Source: Carnobacterium sp. UBA5792
Lineage (GTDB): Bacteria; Bacillota; Bacilli; Lactobacillales; Carnobacteriaceae
Direction of reading: 5' to 3'
Length of the DNA stretch: 6,441 nucleotides
Assembly: GCA_002418295.1 (NCBI GenBank)
Contig: DIDU01000126.1
Span: forward strand, 20,794-27,234
In this document: positions 1 through 6,441 of the stretch, piece after piece
How positions within the stretch are numbered: position 1 is the stretch's first letter
Layout of the letters: the number at the start of each line of letters is the position of its first letter
Made by a program: the position numbers and the translations under genes
Notes under the pieces: generated by a model
What the model saw: the letters and a program-made list of their open reading frames with translations, nothing else
What the model was told of the DNA's origin: nothing
Databases searched by the model: none

Positions 1-572
1 CCTTCGATTAACTTCCATGCCTCTTCTTTACCTTCACCTGTTTCAGAAGAAAACAACACAAAATCATCTGCAGAATCAAATCCCAAAGATTCTTTGGAGA
101 TCTTCATATGTTTATTCCATTTACTTTTAGAAATTTTATCCGCTTTTGTGGCAACTACAATGACAGGTATACCATAATATTTAAGAAACTCATACATTTG
201 TTTGTCGTCAGCAGTGGCAGGATGTCTAAAGTCAATCACGCATAAAGCAGCCTTTAGAGGTTCTCTTTGAGTAAAATAAGTTTCTAACATTTCTCCCCAT
301 TTTGCGCGTTCCGTCTTAGAAACTTTTGCATATCCATAACCCGGCACATCAACGAAATAAAATTTATCTTCTATAATATAATAATTAAGTGTTTGTGTTT
401 TACCCGGCTTACTTGAAGTACGAGCTAATCCCTTTCGATTGATCAATGTATTGATAAAAGAAGATTTGCCCACATTTGAACGTCCTGCTAAGGCAATTTC
501 AGGCAGCCCTGTATTAGGGTATTGTGCTGGCGATACAGCACTGATCACAATATCCGCTTTGTTAACTTTCAT
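1..572 (-). CDS. engB: Ribosome biogenesis GTP-binding protein EngB/YsxC (3' end cut by window edge)
   Basis: EngB (YsxC, YihA) is a small cytoplasmic TRAFAC GTPase needed for late assembly of the 50S ribosomal subunit and is essential in B. subtilis; this role is family knowledge. The sequence shows 190 complete residues. The P-loop G1 GRSNVGKSS is at about 30-38, a G2 threonine lies in [10 protein letters not shown] (about 56-65), G3 DVPGYG is at 75-80, G4 TKAD at 142-145, and a G5-like FSSETGEGK at about 174-182. The start ATG at 572-570 is set by GGAG at 584-581, eight bases upstream. The frame is still open at the edge; since the family is usually about 195-200 residues, only a few codons are probably missing. 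It is separated from clpX by about 360 bases with terminator-like hairpins and has its own candidate promoter, so it is probably transcribed independently. Identification is very secure. Confidence 0.96.
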   Translation of the reverse strand, partial: MKVNKADIVISAVSPAQYPNTGLPEIALAGRSNVGKSSFINTLINRKGLARTSSKPGKTQTLNYYIIEDKFYFVDVPGYGYAKVSKTERAKWGEMLETYFTQREPLKAALCVIDFRHPATADDKQMYEFLKYYGIPVIVVATKADKISKSKWNKHMKISKESLGFDSADDFVLFSSETGEGKEEAWKLIE

Positions 573-601
573 GTTTTAATCTCCATCTCTAATCTAAATT
601 C

Positions 602-617
602 TTCACTCATTTTAACA
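602..617 (-). promoter_or_regulatory. Candidate engB promoter (extended -10)
   Basis: On the minus strand an extended -10 element reads TGT followed by TAAAAT (617-609). The predicted transcription start is near 602, giving a 5' leader of about 30 bases before the engB ATG. No good -35 hexamer lies 16-18 bases upstream, so the TG extension would have to compensate. The position, downstream of the last terminator-like hairpin and just ahead of engB, supports the call. Confidence 0.5.
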
Positions 618-693
618 TATATCAAGTTTAAAAACACAGCTTTCTTTGATTCCTATTTTAAGGATTAATTAAACCACTGCGTTTTTCCTTTTT

Positions 694-721
694 AAAAATA
701 AAAAAAGCGGGACAAGGCCGC
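694..721 (-). terminator. Candidate terminator, short GC stem with T-run
   Basis: On the minus strand GCGG (721-718) pairs with CCGC (710-707) around a seven-base loop and is followed directly by seven Ts (706-700), then an A and five more Ts. The stem is only four G:C pairs (about five with a G:U pair), so it is weak, but the uninterrupted T-run is typical of an intrinsic terminator. It would stop transcripts entering from the clpX side before they reach engB. Confidence 0.5.
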
Positions 722-730
722 CCTGACTTG

Positions 731-781
731 AAAAAAAATTAGGTAATACGACTTGGGAAGCAACACTTCTTTCGTCGTATT
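731..781 (-). terminator. Candidate terminator or regulatory hairpin with T8 run
   Basis: On the minus strand AATACGAC (781-774 copy) and GTCGTATT (752-745 copy) form a perfect 8-bp stem. Inside it, after a small internal loop, GAAG and CTTC (769-766 with 760-757) add a second 4-bp stem around a five-base loop. A run of eight Ts follows at 738-731, after six unpaired bases. That offset is longer than in a standard intrinsic terminator, so it may instead be the 3' part of a small RNA or an attenuator element. No known riboswitch or T-box motif was recognised. Confidence 0.5.
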
Positions 782-876
782 GTACTAATACTCTATGAGA
801 TGAACCGCTAAAAGTACCAGCAAAAGTTTAATCTTTCCTTGTTTTCCTACACTTTTTTATAATACCCCACTCTATC

Positions 877-925
877 AAAATAAAAAGCTTCGAATTACCC
901 AAAAGTTCAGATAATTCAAAGCTTT
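877..925 (-). terminator. clpX rho-independent terminator
   Basis: Eleven bases beyond the clpX stop codon, AAAGCTT at 925-919 and 890-884 pair over seven bases. After one mismatch, GAATTA (917-912) and TAATTC (897-892) add six more pairs around a 14-base loop. On the minus strand the stem runs into TTTTTATTTT (886-877), as expected of an intrinsic terminator. The T-rich flank is clear only on this side, so it mainly serves clpX. Confidence 0.85.
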
Positions 926-936
926 CTTCATTTTGA

Positions 937-2181
937 TTAAAGGATTTTTTGACCTTGTTCATCATAAAAGTCAGGTAACCCATCACCAACAACCGTTTCT
1001 TTTGTAATAACACATTTTGAAATTTCAGGACGGCTTGGCAACTCAAACATGATTTCCAACATAATATTTTCAATGATTGAACGTAACCCACGAGCACCAG
1101 TATTGCGTTCAATCGCTTTTTTAGCAATTTCTCGCAGTGCTTGCTCTTCAAATTCAAGTTCAACATTATCTAACATCAATAATTTTTTATATTGTTTTTC
1201 TAATGCATTTTTTGGTTGAGTTAAAATATGCACTAGATCCTCTTCAGTTAATTTTTCTAATGCTGCTATTACTGGTAAGCGTCCGATAAATTCAGGAATT
1301 AAACCAAACTTCAATAAGTCTTCAGGAATAATCCGTTGCATCACACTTTCGCTATCATCTATAACTTTTTTAGCTGAACCAAAACCAATAACTTTCTCGC
1401 CCATCCGATTTTTTACGATCGTTTCAATACCATCAAAAGCTCCTCCTACGATAAATAGGATGTTGCTTGTGTCTAATTGAATAAATTCTTGATTCGGATG
1501 TTTTCTTCCGCCTTGTGGAGGAATATTAGCTACTGTACCTTCTAATATTTTTAATAAGGCTTGTTGTACCACTTCACCACTAACGTCACGCGTGATCGAA
1601 ACATTTTCGCTTTTACGAGCAATTTTATCAATTTCATCAATATAGATAATGCCTTTTTGCGCACGTTCCACATCATAATCTGCTGCTTGCATTAACTTAA
1701 GAAGAATATTTTCAACGTCTTCTCCGACATAACCTGCTTCAGTTAAACTGGTAGCATCTGCGATAGCAAATGGAACATTTAAAATACGAGCTAGGCTTTG
1801 TGCTAAGAAAGTTTTTCCTGAACCAGTTGGTCCAATTAAACAAATATTGCTCTTTTGCAGCTCTACTCCATCTTCTTCCGTCCCAATTTGGTTTATACGT
1901 TTATAATGATTGTAGACAGCAACTGAAAGTGATTTTTTGGCTTGTTCTTGGCCTATTACATAATCATTTAAGATACTTCTGATTTCTTGTGGTTTAGGTA
2001 CTTCTAAAAACTCTCCGTAGCCTGCATCACTAAACTCTTCATCAATAATTTCTTTACATAAGTCAATACACTCGTTACAAATGTATACTCCAGGCCCTGC
2101 AACGATTTTTTTTACTTGCTCTTGGGATTTACCACAAAATGAACAACTTACAGGTCCTTTGGTTTCTTCATCAATAAACAT
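937..2181 (-). CDS. clpX: ATP-dependent Clp protease ATP-binding subunit ClpX
   Basis: ClpX is the AAA+ unfoldase that recognises tagged substrates and threads them into ClpP in the cytoplasm. In 414-residue numbering, the N-terminal zinc-binding domain has Cys13, Cys16, Cys35 and Cys38. The AAA+ core has Walker A GPTGSGKT (117-124), the pore loop GYVG (150-153), Walker B IIYIDEID (178-185), the RKH loop (226-228), the ClpP-docking IGF tripeptide (265-267), a box VII arginine in EFIGRLP (about 301) and sensor 2 GARGLRS (362-368). All expected elements are intact and the length fits the family. The start at 2181 is preferred because AGAGGTGG (2197-2190) lies eight bases upstream; an in-frame ATG at 2205 would add eight residues that the zinc-domain family lacks and has no good ribosome binding site. 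It is a single-gene unit with its own promoter and terminator; no clpP is in the window. Confidence 0.98.
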   Translation of the reverse strand: MFIDEETKGPVSCSFCGKSQEQVKKIVAGPGVYICNECIDLCKEIIDEEFSDAGYGEFLEVPKPQEIRSILNDYVIGQEQAKKSLSVAVYNHYKRINQIGTEEDGVELQKSNICLIGPTGSGKTFLAQSLARILNVPFAIADATSLTEAGYVGEDVENILLKLMQAADYDVERAQKGIIYIDEIDKIARKSENVSITRDVSGEVVQQALLKILEGTVANIPPQGGRKHPNQEFIQLDTSNILFIVGGAFDGIETIVKNRMGEKVIGFGSAKKVIDDSESVMQRIIPEDLLKFGLIPEFIGRLPVIAALEKLTEEDLVHILTQPKNALEKQYKKLLMLDNVELEFEEQALREIAKKAIERNTGARGLRSIIENIMLEIMFELPSRPEISKCVITKETVVGDGLPDFYDEQGQKIL

Positions 2182-2189
2182 ATGCTTGT

Positions 2190-2197
2190 CCACCTCT
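2190..2197 (-). promoter_or_regulatory. clpX ribosome binding site that decides the start
   Basis: AGAGGTGG on the minus strand ends eight bases before the ATG at 2181. It lies inside the extension that a start at 2205 would create, so it argues for the 414-residue protein. Confidence 0.85.
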
Positions 2198-2248
2198 ATT
2201 CTCATTCTAACTCATAATCTCGTTTTATCCGTTATCATTTGCTACTTA

Positions 2249-2267
2249 AAGGAATGGTAGATTCCTT
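2249..2267 (-). other. Hairpin in the clpX 5' leader
   Basis: A perfect 7-bp inverted repeat, AAGGAAT and ATTCCTT with a five-base loop, lies about six bases after the predicted clpX transcription start. It has no T-run, so it is not a terminator. It does not match the CIRCE operator or the CtsR direct heptad repeat. It may protect the mRNA 5' end or be a regulator-binding site; the function is unknown. Confidence 0.6.
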
Positions 2268-2279
2268 CAAACATTAACC

Positions 2280-2288
2280 ATCATAGCA
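2280..2288 (-). promoter_or_regulatory. Candidate clpX promoter (extended -10)
   Basis: The minus strand reads TGC followed by TATGAT (2288-2280), an extended -10 with five of six consensus bases. The best -35 at the right distance is poor (TGGTAA, three of six). The predicted start near 2273 gives a leader of about 90 bases. Its place just after the tig terminator fits a separate clpX transcript. Confidence 0.6.
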
Positions 2289-2345
2289 TAAACTTCACTG
2301 CATTACCATCATTCTCTTTGCAGATTTAACGACATTACGATAGAG

Positions 2346-2387
2346 AAAAGAACTTCAAAAGTTTATTAACCTTTGAAGTTCTTTTTT
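2346..2387 (-). terminator. tig rho-independent terminator, probably bidirectional
   Basis: AAAAGAACTTCAAA (2346-2359) pairs perfectly with TTTGAAGTTCTTTT (2372-2385), a 14-bp stem, and GTT/AAC adds three inner pairs past one mismatch. It begins about 30 bases beyond the tig stop codon. The outer A:T pairs give a T-rich tail in both directions; the plus-strand tail (six Ts at 2382-2387) is actually the better one, so it would also block antisense transcription into tig. Confidence 0.85.
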
Positions 2388-2418
2388 CAGTTTCCGTTCT
2401 TCAGACTGCTTTTGTTGC

Positions 2419-3699
2419 TTATTTTTCTACTGCTGTAGAAGTAATCAAATCAATAGCTTTTTTCATTGAAATATCATGTTTTAACATATCAGGAGTTAAA
2501 GCAGAACGAACAGCGTCTTCTTCCATTCCATATTGTTCAGCTAATGTTTTAATTTCAGCTTCTACTTCTTCTTCAGAAGGATCAAAAGCTTCTGCTTCAA
2601 CAATTGCTTCAAGTACTAAGTTCGTACGAGTTCTCATATCTGCATCGCTTTCCATTTGTTTATGCAAGTCTTCTTCAGTAGTACCTGTAATTTGGTAATA
2701 CATTTCAGGACTTACACCTTGACGTTGCATGTCATTTAAGAACATATCCATTTGACGGTGTACTTCGTCGTGAACCATTGCCCATGGCAATTCTTCAATC
2801 GTTGCATTTTCTACTGCTTGACGGATAGCTGCTTCTTCATTTGCTTCGTCTGCAGTAGCATTCTTAGCTTCAACCAATTGAGTTTTAATTTTTTCTTTTA
2901 ATTCAGCTAAAGTTGAAACTTCTTCATCAACATCTTTAGCAAATTCATCATCTAATTCAGGTAATTCTTTTGCTTTCACTTCATGAACTTTCACTTTAAA
3001 GACTGCTTCAGCGCCTTTTAAATCTTCTGCATGGTAATCTTCAGGGAATGTAACTGTTACGTCTAATTCATCACCTGCTTTAGTGCCAATCAATTGTTCT
3101 TCAAAGCCTGGAATAAATGAATTAGATCCAAGTTCTAATGAATGATTTTCTCCTTTACCGCCTTCAAAAGCTTCACCATTATTAAATCCTTCAAAGTCGA
3201 TAACAACAGTATCTCCTTCAACGGCTGCTTCTTCTTTCAAGACCAATTCAGCTTGTTGTTCGCGTTTCGTTTCTAGATTAGCTTCAACATCAGCATCTGT
3301 TACTTCGCGATCTTGTTTTTCGACTGTAAGGCCTTTATATTCTCCTAATTTAACTTCTGGTTTAACCGTAACGGCTGCTTCAATAACCCAAGGTTGTCCT
3401 TTTTCCATTGATTTAACATCAATTTTAGGTTGGTCTACAGGCTCAATTGCTGCTTCTTTTACTGCTGCTTCATATTCTTCTGGTAAGACTGCATTTAAAG
3501 CATCTTCATAAAGTGCTGCTTCTCCATACATTTTGTTGAATACTTGACGTGTAACTTTTCCTTTACGGAAACCAGGTACATTCAAAGTACCTTTCACTTT
3601 GTTGAAAGCTGTATTCATTCCTTCACTGATTTTTTCTTCTGAGATTTCAAATGTTAGGATACCGTCATTAGTACCTTTTTTTTCCCATTGTGCAGTCAT
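2419..3699 (-). CDS. tig: Trigger factor (ribosome-associated chaperone and peptidyl-prolyl isomerase)
   Basis: Trigger factor binds ribosomal protein L23 at the exit tunnel and shields nascent chains; it also catalyses prolyl cis-trans isomerisation. The 426-residue product has the ribosome-docking signature GFRKGK at 43-48 in its N-terminal domain. An FKBP-type PPIase domain follows at about 160-243, including [10 protein letters not shown] near 163-172 and the segment [11 protein letters not shown] near 195-205. The acidic, helix-rich C-terminal chaperone domain runs from about 250 to the end. The length fits the family (about 424-432). The start at 3699 is set by GGAGGG (3713-3708) eight bases upstream; a GTG at 3720 would place this site inside the coding frame. 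It lies between the ysoA-like gene and clpX, the conserved B. subtilis order, and has its own promoter and terminator. Identification is secure. Confidence 0.98.
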   Translation of the reverse strand: MTAQWEKKGTNDGILTFEISEEKISEGMNTAFNKVKGTLNVPGFRKGKVTRQVFNKMYGEAALYEDALNAVLPEEYEAAVKEAAIEPVDQPKIDVKSMEKGQPWVIEAAVTVKPEVKLGEYKGLTVEKQDREVTDADVEANLETKREQQAELVLKEEAAVEGDTVVIDFEGFNNGEAFEGGKGENHSLELGSNSFIPGFEEQLIGTKAGDELDVTVTFPEDYHAEDLKGAEAVFKVKVHEVKAKELPELDDEFAKDVDEEVSTLAELKEKIKTQLVEAKNATADEANEEAAIRQAVENATIEELPWAMVHDEVHRQMDMFLNDMQRQGVSPEMYYQITGTTEEDLHKQMESDADMRTRTNLVLEAIVEAEAFDPSEEEVEAEIKTLAEQYGMEEDAVRSALTPDMLKHDISMKKAIDLITSTAVEK

Positions 3700-3707
3700 G
3701 TATATTT

Positions 3708-3713
3708 CCCTCC
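3708..3713 (-). promoter_or_regulatory. tig ribosome binding site that decides the start
   Basis: GGAGGG on the minus strand lies eight bases before the ATG at 3699. This near-consensus site rules against the longer frame that begins with GTG at 3720. Confidence 0.9.
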
Positions 3714-3730
3714 GAAACACTCTATTTTTG

Positions 3731-3748
3731 GCAATTTATTAAAATTGC
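3731..3748 (-). other. Hairpin in the tig 5' leader
   Basis: GCAATTT and AAATTGC form a perfect 7-bp stem with a four-base loop, starting about four bases after the predicted tig transcription start. No T-run follows. The ribosome binding site lies 17 bases downstream and stays unpaired, so the hairpin is more likely to affect mRNA stability than to block translation. This is inference. Confidence 0.6.
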
Positions 3749-3758
3749 ATACTCCCTA

Positions 3759-3787
3759 ATCTTACACTATCACTGAATTTTTGTAAA
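3759..3787 (-). promoter_or_regulatory. Candidate tig promoter
   Basis: On the minus strand TTTACA (3787-3782, five of six consensus bases) is followed after exactly 17 bases by TAAGAT (3764-3759, four of six). The predicted start is near 3752, giving a leader of about 53 bases. This is one of the two best-formed promoters in the window. Confidence 0.7.
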
Positions 3788-3859
3788 TACAAAGAGCTAA
3801 AACCTATCAAAAAACACTCTTTTTCTTCTCTTTACTATTAGATAATCTACTACAGATAA

Positions 3860-4855
3860 TTAACTATTTGGCCTTTGAGTCAATTCTTCTATCGTATTAT
3901 CTAATCGCAGCATCCATTCTGCTAATTTTGATGTTTGTTCTGAACCATTTTCTTGATAACTATTTTGCTGGCCTTCTTCATATCGATCAATATAAAGTTG
4001 GACCCATTCTTCTGGAACAGTAATAATTTCATCGATAAATGGATACAATAGCATAAAGTGGATATAAATTTCTTGACTAACAATTTGGTATAAAACGGGG
4101 TTATTATTTTCAAGCTGTTCTTTTAAAATGTCTTCTATTGCTTGAACGGCCTTGCTCTCTTGGAATGGCACTAAGTTTTTAGGAATGATTATATGCTTTT
4201 CGTTGAACCATTCCAAGGTAAAAGGAGTGTCAATTTCTCGAGATAGTAAAGTTTGCAGCAAGGTTGTCTTTGTTATTCCATTCACAAAAGGATTAGTTAA
4301 TATGCTTTCTGCGGCTTGCAGAAATAAATGCGGTGGAAGTATTTCTGTTTCTTTAAATGTCTTTGATTGTTCTTCCAAACTTTGATTACTCATAGAAAAA
4401 ACATTTTTCAAAACTTGTTGCTGCTTATTTTTCTTAGTTCTTTCAAGTGATTCCTTTTCATCTTCCATTGATTGAGCTAAACTCTGCCAAAGCGTTACCG
4501 ATACTTGATTATTTTGCTTATTTTTTTCAATAGCTATGATCTTTTCCGCTTGTAAAAAATCATGGTTTTTTATTAAAATAGAGGTATATAATGCATATAA
4601 CTGTTCATCATTTTGATAAAGAGAAAGGTGTTCACCTGCCATGTTCTTAGCTTTTTCATATTCTCCTACTTGGTATAAAACAGTAACGAGGACCAAATTA
4701 GTTTCTCTGTCCGATTTAATTGTGTAAGCTTTTTCAATTAAATCAACAGCTTCTCTTGTCTCTCCACATTCCATTAGGGACTTTCCTTGATTCAAATAAT
4801 ATTCATAATTTTTTGGAAATTCAATTTTTTCTCCCAAGTCTTTCACCCAATTCAT
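3860..4855 (-). CDS. ysoA: TPR-repeat protein, probable YsoA orthologue
   Basis: A 331-residue soluble protein with no signal peptide or membrane segment. The N-terminal third shows helical pairs of the tetratricopeptide type: a clear repeat at about 17-49 (LNQGKSLMECGETREAVDLI) and weaker ones at about 51-83 and 85-117. A basic, glutamine-rich linker follows at about 138-168, then a helical C-terminal part (about 172-331) that was not recognised. TPRs usually mediate protein-protein contacts; the partner and function here are unknown. B. subtilis has a TPR protein of similar size, YsoA, directly upstream of tig, so the symbol rests on size, fold and position rather than on an alignment. The ATG at 4855 is the only in-frame start after a stop codon at about 4877-4875, and no Shine-Dalgarno sequence precedes it. 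It has its own candidate promoter. No terminator separates it from tig, so read-through into tig is possible. Confidence 0.8.
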   Translation of the reverse strand: MNWVKDLGEKIEFPKNYEYYLNQGKSLMECGETREAVDLIEKAYTIKSDRETNLVLVTVLYQVGEYEKAKNMAGEHLSLYQNDEQLYALYTSILIKNHDFLQAEKIIAIEKNKQNNQVSVTLWQSLAQSMEDEKESLERTKKNKQQQVLKNVFSMSNQSLEEQSKTFKETEILPPHLFLQAAESILTNPFVNGITKTTLLQTLLSREIDTPFTLEWFNEKHIIIPKNLVPFQESKAVQAIEDILKEQLENNNPVLYQIVSQEIYIHFMLLYPFIDEIITVPEEWVQLYIDRYEEGQQNSYQENGSEQTSKLAEWMLRLDNTIEELTQRPNS

Positions 4856-4884
4856 TTTTATAGATATATGTTTTATTCTTTACT

Positions 4885-4914
4885 AGTGTACCATATGGAT
4901 TAAAGGCTTGTTAA
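4885..4914 (-). promoter_or_regulatory. Candidate promoter of the ysoA-like gene
   Basis: TTAACA (4914-4909, five of six) is followed after 18 bases by TACACT (4890-4885, four of six), which is preceded by TGG as an extended -10. The predicted start near 4878 leaves a short AT-rich leader of about 23 bases without a Shine-Dalgarno sequence. Confidence 0.6.
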
Positions 4915-4950
4915 GATTAAGGTATTTCCTCTTTTATTGAAACCGCATGC

Positions 4951-4995
4951 AAAAATAAAACAAACACCATAGATAAAGAAATGGTGTTTGTTTTT
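4951..4995 (-). terminator. acc operon terminator, probably bidirectional
   Basis: AAAACAAACACCAT (4957-4970) pairs perfectly over 14 bp with ATGGTGTTTGTTTT (4981-4994) around a ten-base loop. On the minus strand the tail is TTTTATTTTT. It starts seven bases beyond the accA stop codon, which marks accA as the last gene of its operon. The plus-strand side also ends in Ts and could stop opposing transcripts. Confidence 0.92.
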
Positions 4996-5001
4996 AAATG
5001 T

Positions 5002-5793
5002 TTAATATTTTCTGAAACGCTGATATCTTTCTTCTACTAATTCATTTGGAGATTTAGCATTCAATTCATTCAACGTTTTTACTATTTTCTTTTTCAAGTT
5101 ACTTAAAATACTCTGCTGAGTTAATAATTCGCCTTGATCAGTTTCTAAAACAATCTCATCGACAATATCTAATTCAAGTAAATTTTGAGCCGTTAATTTC
5201 ATAACTTCTGCTGCTTCACCTGCTCTAGATGCGTCTTTCCATAATATAGAAGAGAAGCCTTCCGGAGAAAGGACCGAATACATCGTGTGTTCCATCATCC
5301 AAACTTGGTTTCCCATTGCTAAAGCAAGCGCTCCTCCGCTTCCCCCTTCACCGATTATGATTGAAAGAATTGGGACTTTTAACTGACTCATTTCAATCAA
5401 ATTCCGGGCAATGGCTTCGCCTTGTCCCCGTTCTTCAGCTTCAACTCCACAGTATGCGCCTGAAGTATTGATAAATGTGATAACAGGACGATTAAACTTT
5501 TCAGCTTGTTTCATTAAACGCAAGGCTTTACGATAACCTTCTGGATGAGGAGAACCAAAGTTACGCTCAATATTTTCTGTTAGTTCATGTCCTTTTTGAT
5601 TTCCGATTACAGTAATTGGCTGTCCATTTAAGGTAGCAATGCCTCCTACAATAGCTTTATCATCACGAAAATTGCGATCTCCGTGAAACTCAATGAAATT
5701 TTCGAAAACAGCTTCAAATATTTCCACTGCTGTTAAACGGGATGTTTTTCTAGCCAAGGCGACAACTTCACTCGCTTCACTCAAATGTTTCAC
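5002..5793 (-). CDS. accA: Acetyl-CoA carboxylase carboxyltransferase subunit alpha
   Basis: AccA pairs with AccD to form the carboxyltransferase that moves the carboxyl group from biotinyl-AccB to acetyl-CoA, giving malonyl-CoA for fatty acid synthesis in the cytoplasm. The 263-residue product has the crotonase-type core: [10 protein letters not shown] (36-45), [18 protein letters not shown] (83-100), [13 protein letters not shown] (119-131), the glycine-rich oxyanion-hole segment [13 protein letters not shown] (147-159) and [13 protein letters not shown] (175-187). It is the short form found in lactic acid bacteria, lacking much of the N-terminal extension of the E. coli subunit. The residue after GAY near 115 is cysteine, where many homologues have proline. 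Translation may begin at GTG 5793 or at TTG 5784; AGAAGG (5798-5793) sits eight bases before the TTG, and only a weaker GAG site precedes the GTG. It starts 37 bases after accD and ends the operon. Confidence 0.96.
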   Translation of the reverse strand: MKHLSEASEVVALARKTSRLTAVEIFEAVFENFIEFHGDRNFRDDKAIVGGIATLNGQPITVIGNQKGHELTENIERNFGSPHPEGYRKALRLMKQAEKFNRPVITFINTSGAYCGVEAEERGQGEAIARNLIEMSQLKVPILSIIIGEGGSGGALALAMGNQVWMMEHTMYSVLSPEGFSSILWKDASRAGEAAEVMKLTAQNLLELDIVDEIVLETDQGELLTQQSILSNLKKKIVKTLNELNAKSPNELVEERYQRFRKY

Positions 5794-5830
5794 CTTCTCT
5801 CATACAAAGTTTCTTTCTGATTCGCTCTTA

Positions 5831-6441
5831 TTAATGATGAAGTTGAAGTAATAGTCCTAATGTTGCTTTAAGATCTTTTCTTGGAACTATTTTATCGATA
5901 AATCCATTTTTTAAAACGGATTCTGCAAGTTGAAAATCATCCGGCAGTGTTTCTTTAATGGTTTGCTCAATAACACGTCGTCCTGCAAAACCAACTAACG
6001 CTCGCGGTTCTGATAGAATGATATCCCCTTGCATTGCAAAACTAGCAGTAACTCCACCAGTTGTTGGGTCCGTTAACACTGTGATATACAATAAACCAGC
6101 AGCACTATGACGAGCTACGGCTGCACTGATTTTTGCCATTTGCATTAAAGATAAAATACCTTCTTGCATACGAGCACCACCAGAAGCTGTAAAAATAACG
6201 ATCGGTAATTTTTCTGTCAAAGCTCGTTCAAGTGTTCGAGTTATTTTTTCACCCACTATATATCCCATACTTCCCATGATAAAGCTTGAATCCATTACAC
6301 AAATTGCCGTTTCAATGCCTTCGATAGTAGCTTTTCCAGTTACAACAGCTTCATCTAAACCTGTTTTCTCTTGAATTTTTTTTACTTTTTCATCGTATCC
6401 AGGAAAATCAAGAGGATTTTCAAAAGGAATATTTAAATTCC
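5831..6441 (-). CDS. accD: Acetyl-CoA carboxylase carboxyltransferase subunit beta (N-terminus outside window)
   Basis: AccD is the partner of AccA in the acetyl-CoA carboxylase carboxyltransferase. The window shows the last 202 residues and the stop; the frame runs unbroken off the edge at 6441. Characteristic segments in order are [75 protein letters not shown] and [12 protein letters not shown]. The GGARMQEG and DPTTGG stretches belong to the crotonase-like active-site half. With a usual family length of about 285-290, roughly 85 residues including the four-cysteine zinc ribbon are missing because of the window edge, not a mutation. A methionine at 6295 is internal (in VMDSSF) and is not the start. 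accA follows after 37 bases, so the two are almost certainly co-transcribed and translated in balance. Confidence 0.97.
   Translation of the reverse strand, partial: NLNIPFENPLDFPGYDEKVKKIQEKTGLDEAVVTGKATIEGIETAICVMDSSFIMGSMGYIVGEKITRTLERALTEKLPIVIFTASGGARMQEGILSLMQMAKISAAVARHSAAGLLYITVLTDPTTGGVTASFAMQGDIILSEPRALVGFAGRRVIEQTIKETLPDDFQLAESVLKNGFIDKIVPRKDLKATLGLLLQLHH

Larger units (their letters stand above)
573..936. other. clpX-engB intergenic region
   Basis: This is a 364-base gap with no convincing protein gene on either strand. In the direction of transcription it holds the clpX terminator (925-877), about 90 bases with a very short hydrophobic reading frame (823-785), a long hairpin with a T8 run (781-731), a short GC hairpin with a T7 run (721-694), and a candidate engB promoter and ribosome binding site. 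In B. subtilis the corresponding position carries lonB and lonA (recalled knowledge); no trace of either is visible here. Confidence 0.7.

Noticed and set aside
573..936. T-box or other known riboswitch before engB
   Set aside because: No T-box GGTGG motif or recognisable riboswitch core was found, and engB is not a usual target of such elements.
828..1166. A 112-codon minus-strand frame overlapping the clpX 3' end
   Set aside because: It is out of frame with clpX, has low-complexity Lys/Leu composition, no recognised domain, and runs through the clpX terminator. It is a shadow frame.
1770..1982. A 70-codon plus-strand frame inside clpX
   Set aside because: It lies wholly antisense to the conserved AAA+ core, with no ribosome binding site or family resemblance.
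2182..2205. Longer clpX start at ATG 2205
   Set aside because: It adds eight residues not expected before the zinc domain and would bury the strong ribosome binding site at 2197-2190.
2249..2267. CIRCE or CtsR heat-shock operator at clpX
   Set aside because: The inverted repeat does not match the CIRCE consensus, and no GGTCAAA direct repeats are present.
3700..3720. Longer tig start at GTG 3720
   Set aside because: The near-perfect GGAGGG lies within this extension and serves the ATG at 3699.
3791..3822. Possible terminator between the ysoA-like gene and tig (AAAGAG/CTCTTT, 6 bp)
   Set aside because: The loop is 20 bases, the stem is A:T-rich and no T-run follows on the minus strand; it also abuts the tig -35. 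It was not called.
3922..4385. Two short frames, minus 3922-4113 and plus 4152-4385, within the ysoA-like gene
   Set aside because: Both are nested in the longer TPR gene, lack ribosome binding sites and show no recognisable motif.
1..6441. A hidden defence, mobile or other novel system
   Set aside because: All coding space is taken by conserved housekeeping genes in a conserved order, with no transposase, integrase, direct-repeat array or atypical gene cluster.

Overview
This window looks like a low-GC Firmicutes chromosome, most probably a lactic acid bacterium of the Lactobacillales close to Carnobacteriaceae or Enterococcaceae. That placement is an inference from the protein sequences, the AT-rich codon use and the gene order; it was not tested by a search. 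All six genes are on the minus strand, so transcription runs from high to low coordinates. No mobile element, CRISPR array, tRNA, rRNA or phage gene was seen.

Layout in the direction of transcription: (1) 6441-5002, the end of a fatty-acid synthesis operon: accD (5' end outside the window) and accA, the two carboxyltransferase subunits of acetyl-CoA carboxylase, closed by a strong terminator at 4951-4995. (2) 4914-3860, a TPR-repeat protein resembling Bacillus subtilis YsoA, with its own predicted promoter but no recognisable Shine-Dalgarno sequence. (3) 3787-2346, tig (trigger factor), with a good promoter, a hairpin at the predicted 5' end of its mRNA, and its own terminator. (4) 2288-877, clpX (the unfoldase of ClpXP), again with a promoter, a hairpin near the predicted mRNA 5' end, and a terminator. 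(5) 876-573, a gap holding two more hairpins followed by T-runs and no convincing gene. (6) 572-1, engB/ysxC, a ribosome-assembly GTPase cut by the window edge a few codons before its probable end.

The core order ysoA-tig-clpX-(gap)-engB is the order recalled for B. subtilis, except that lonB and lonA, which lie between clpX and ysxC there, are absent. The genes share a theme of protein birth and quality control: EngB acts in 50S subunit assembly, trigger factor receives nascent chains at the ribosome, and ClpX unfolds proteins for ClpP. The acc genes are a separate lipid unit.

No exciting new system is evident; this is mostly conserved housekeeping sequence. The points most worth a second look are the stacked hairpin/T-run region between clpX and engB, the parallel 5'-end hairpins of tig and clpX, and the SD-less start of the ysoA-like gene.
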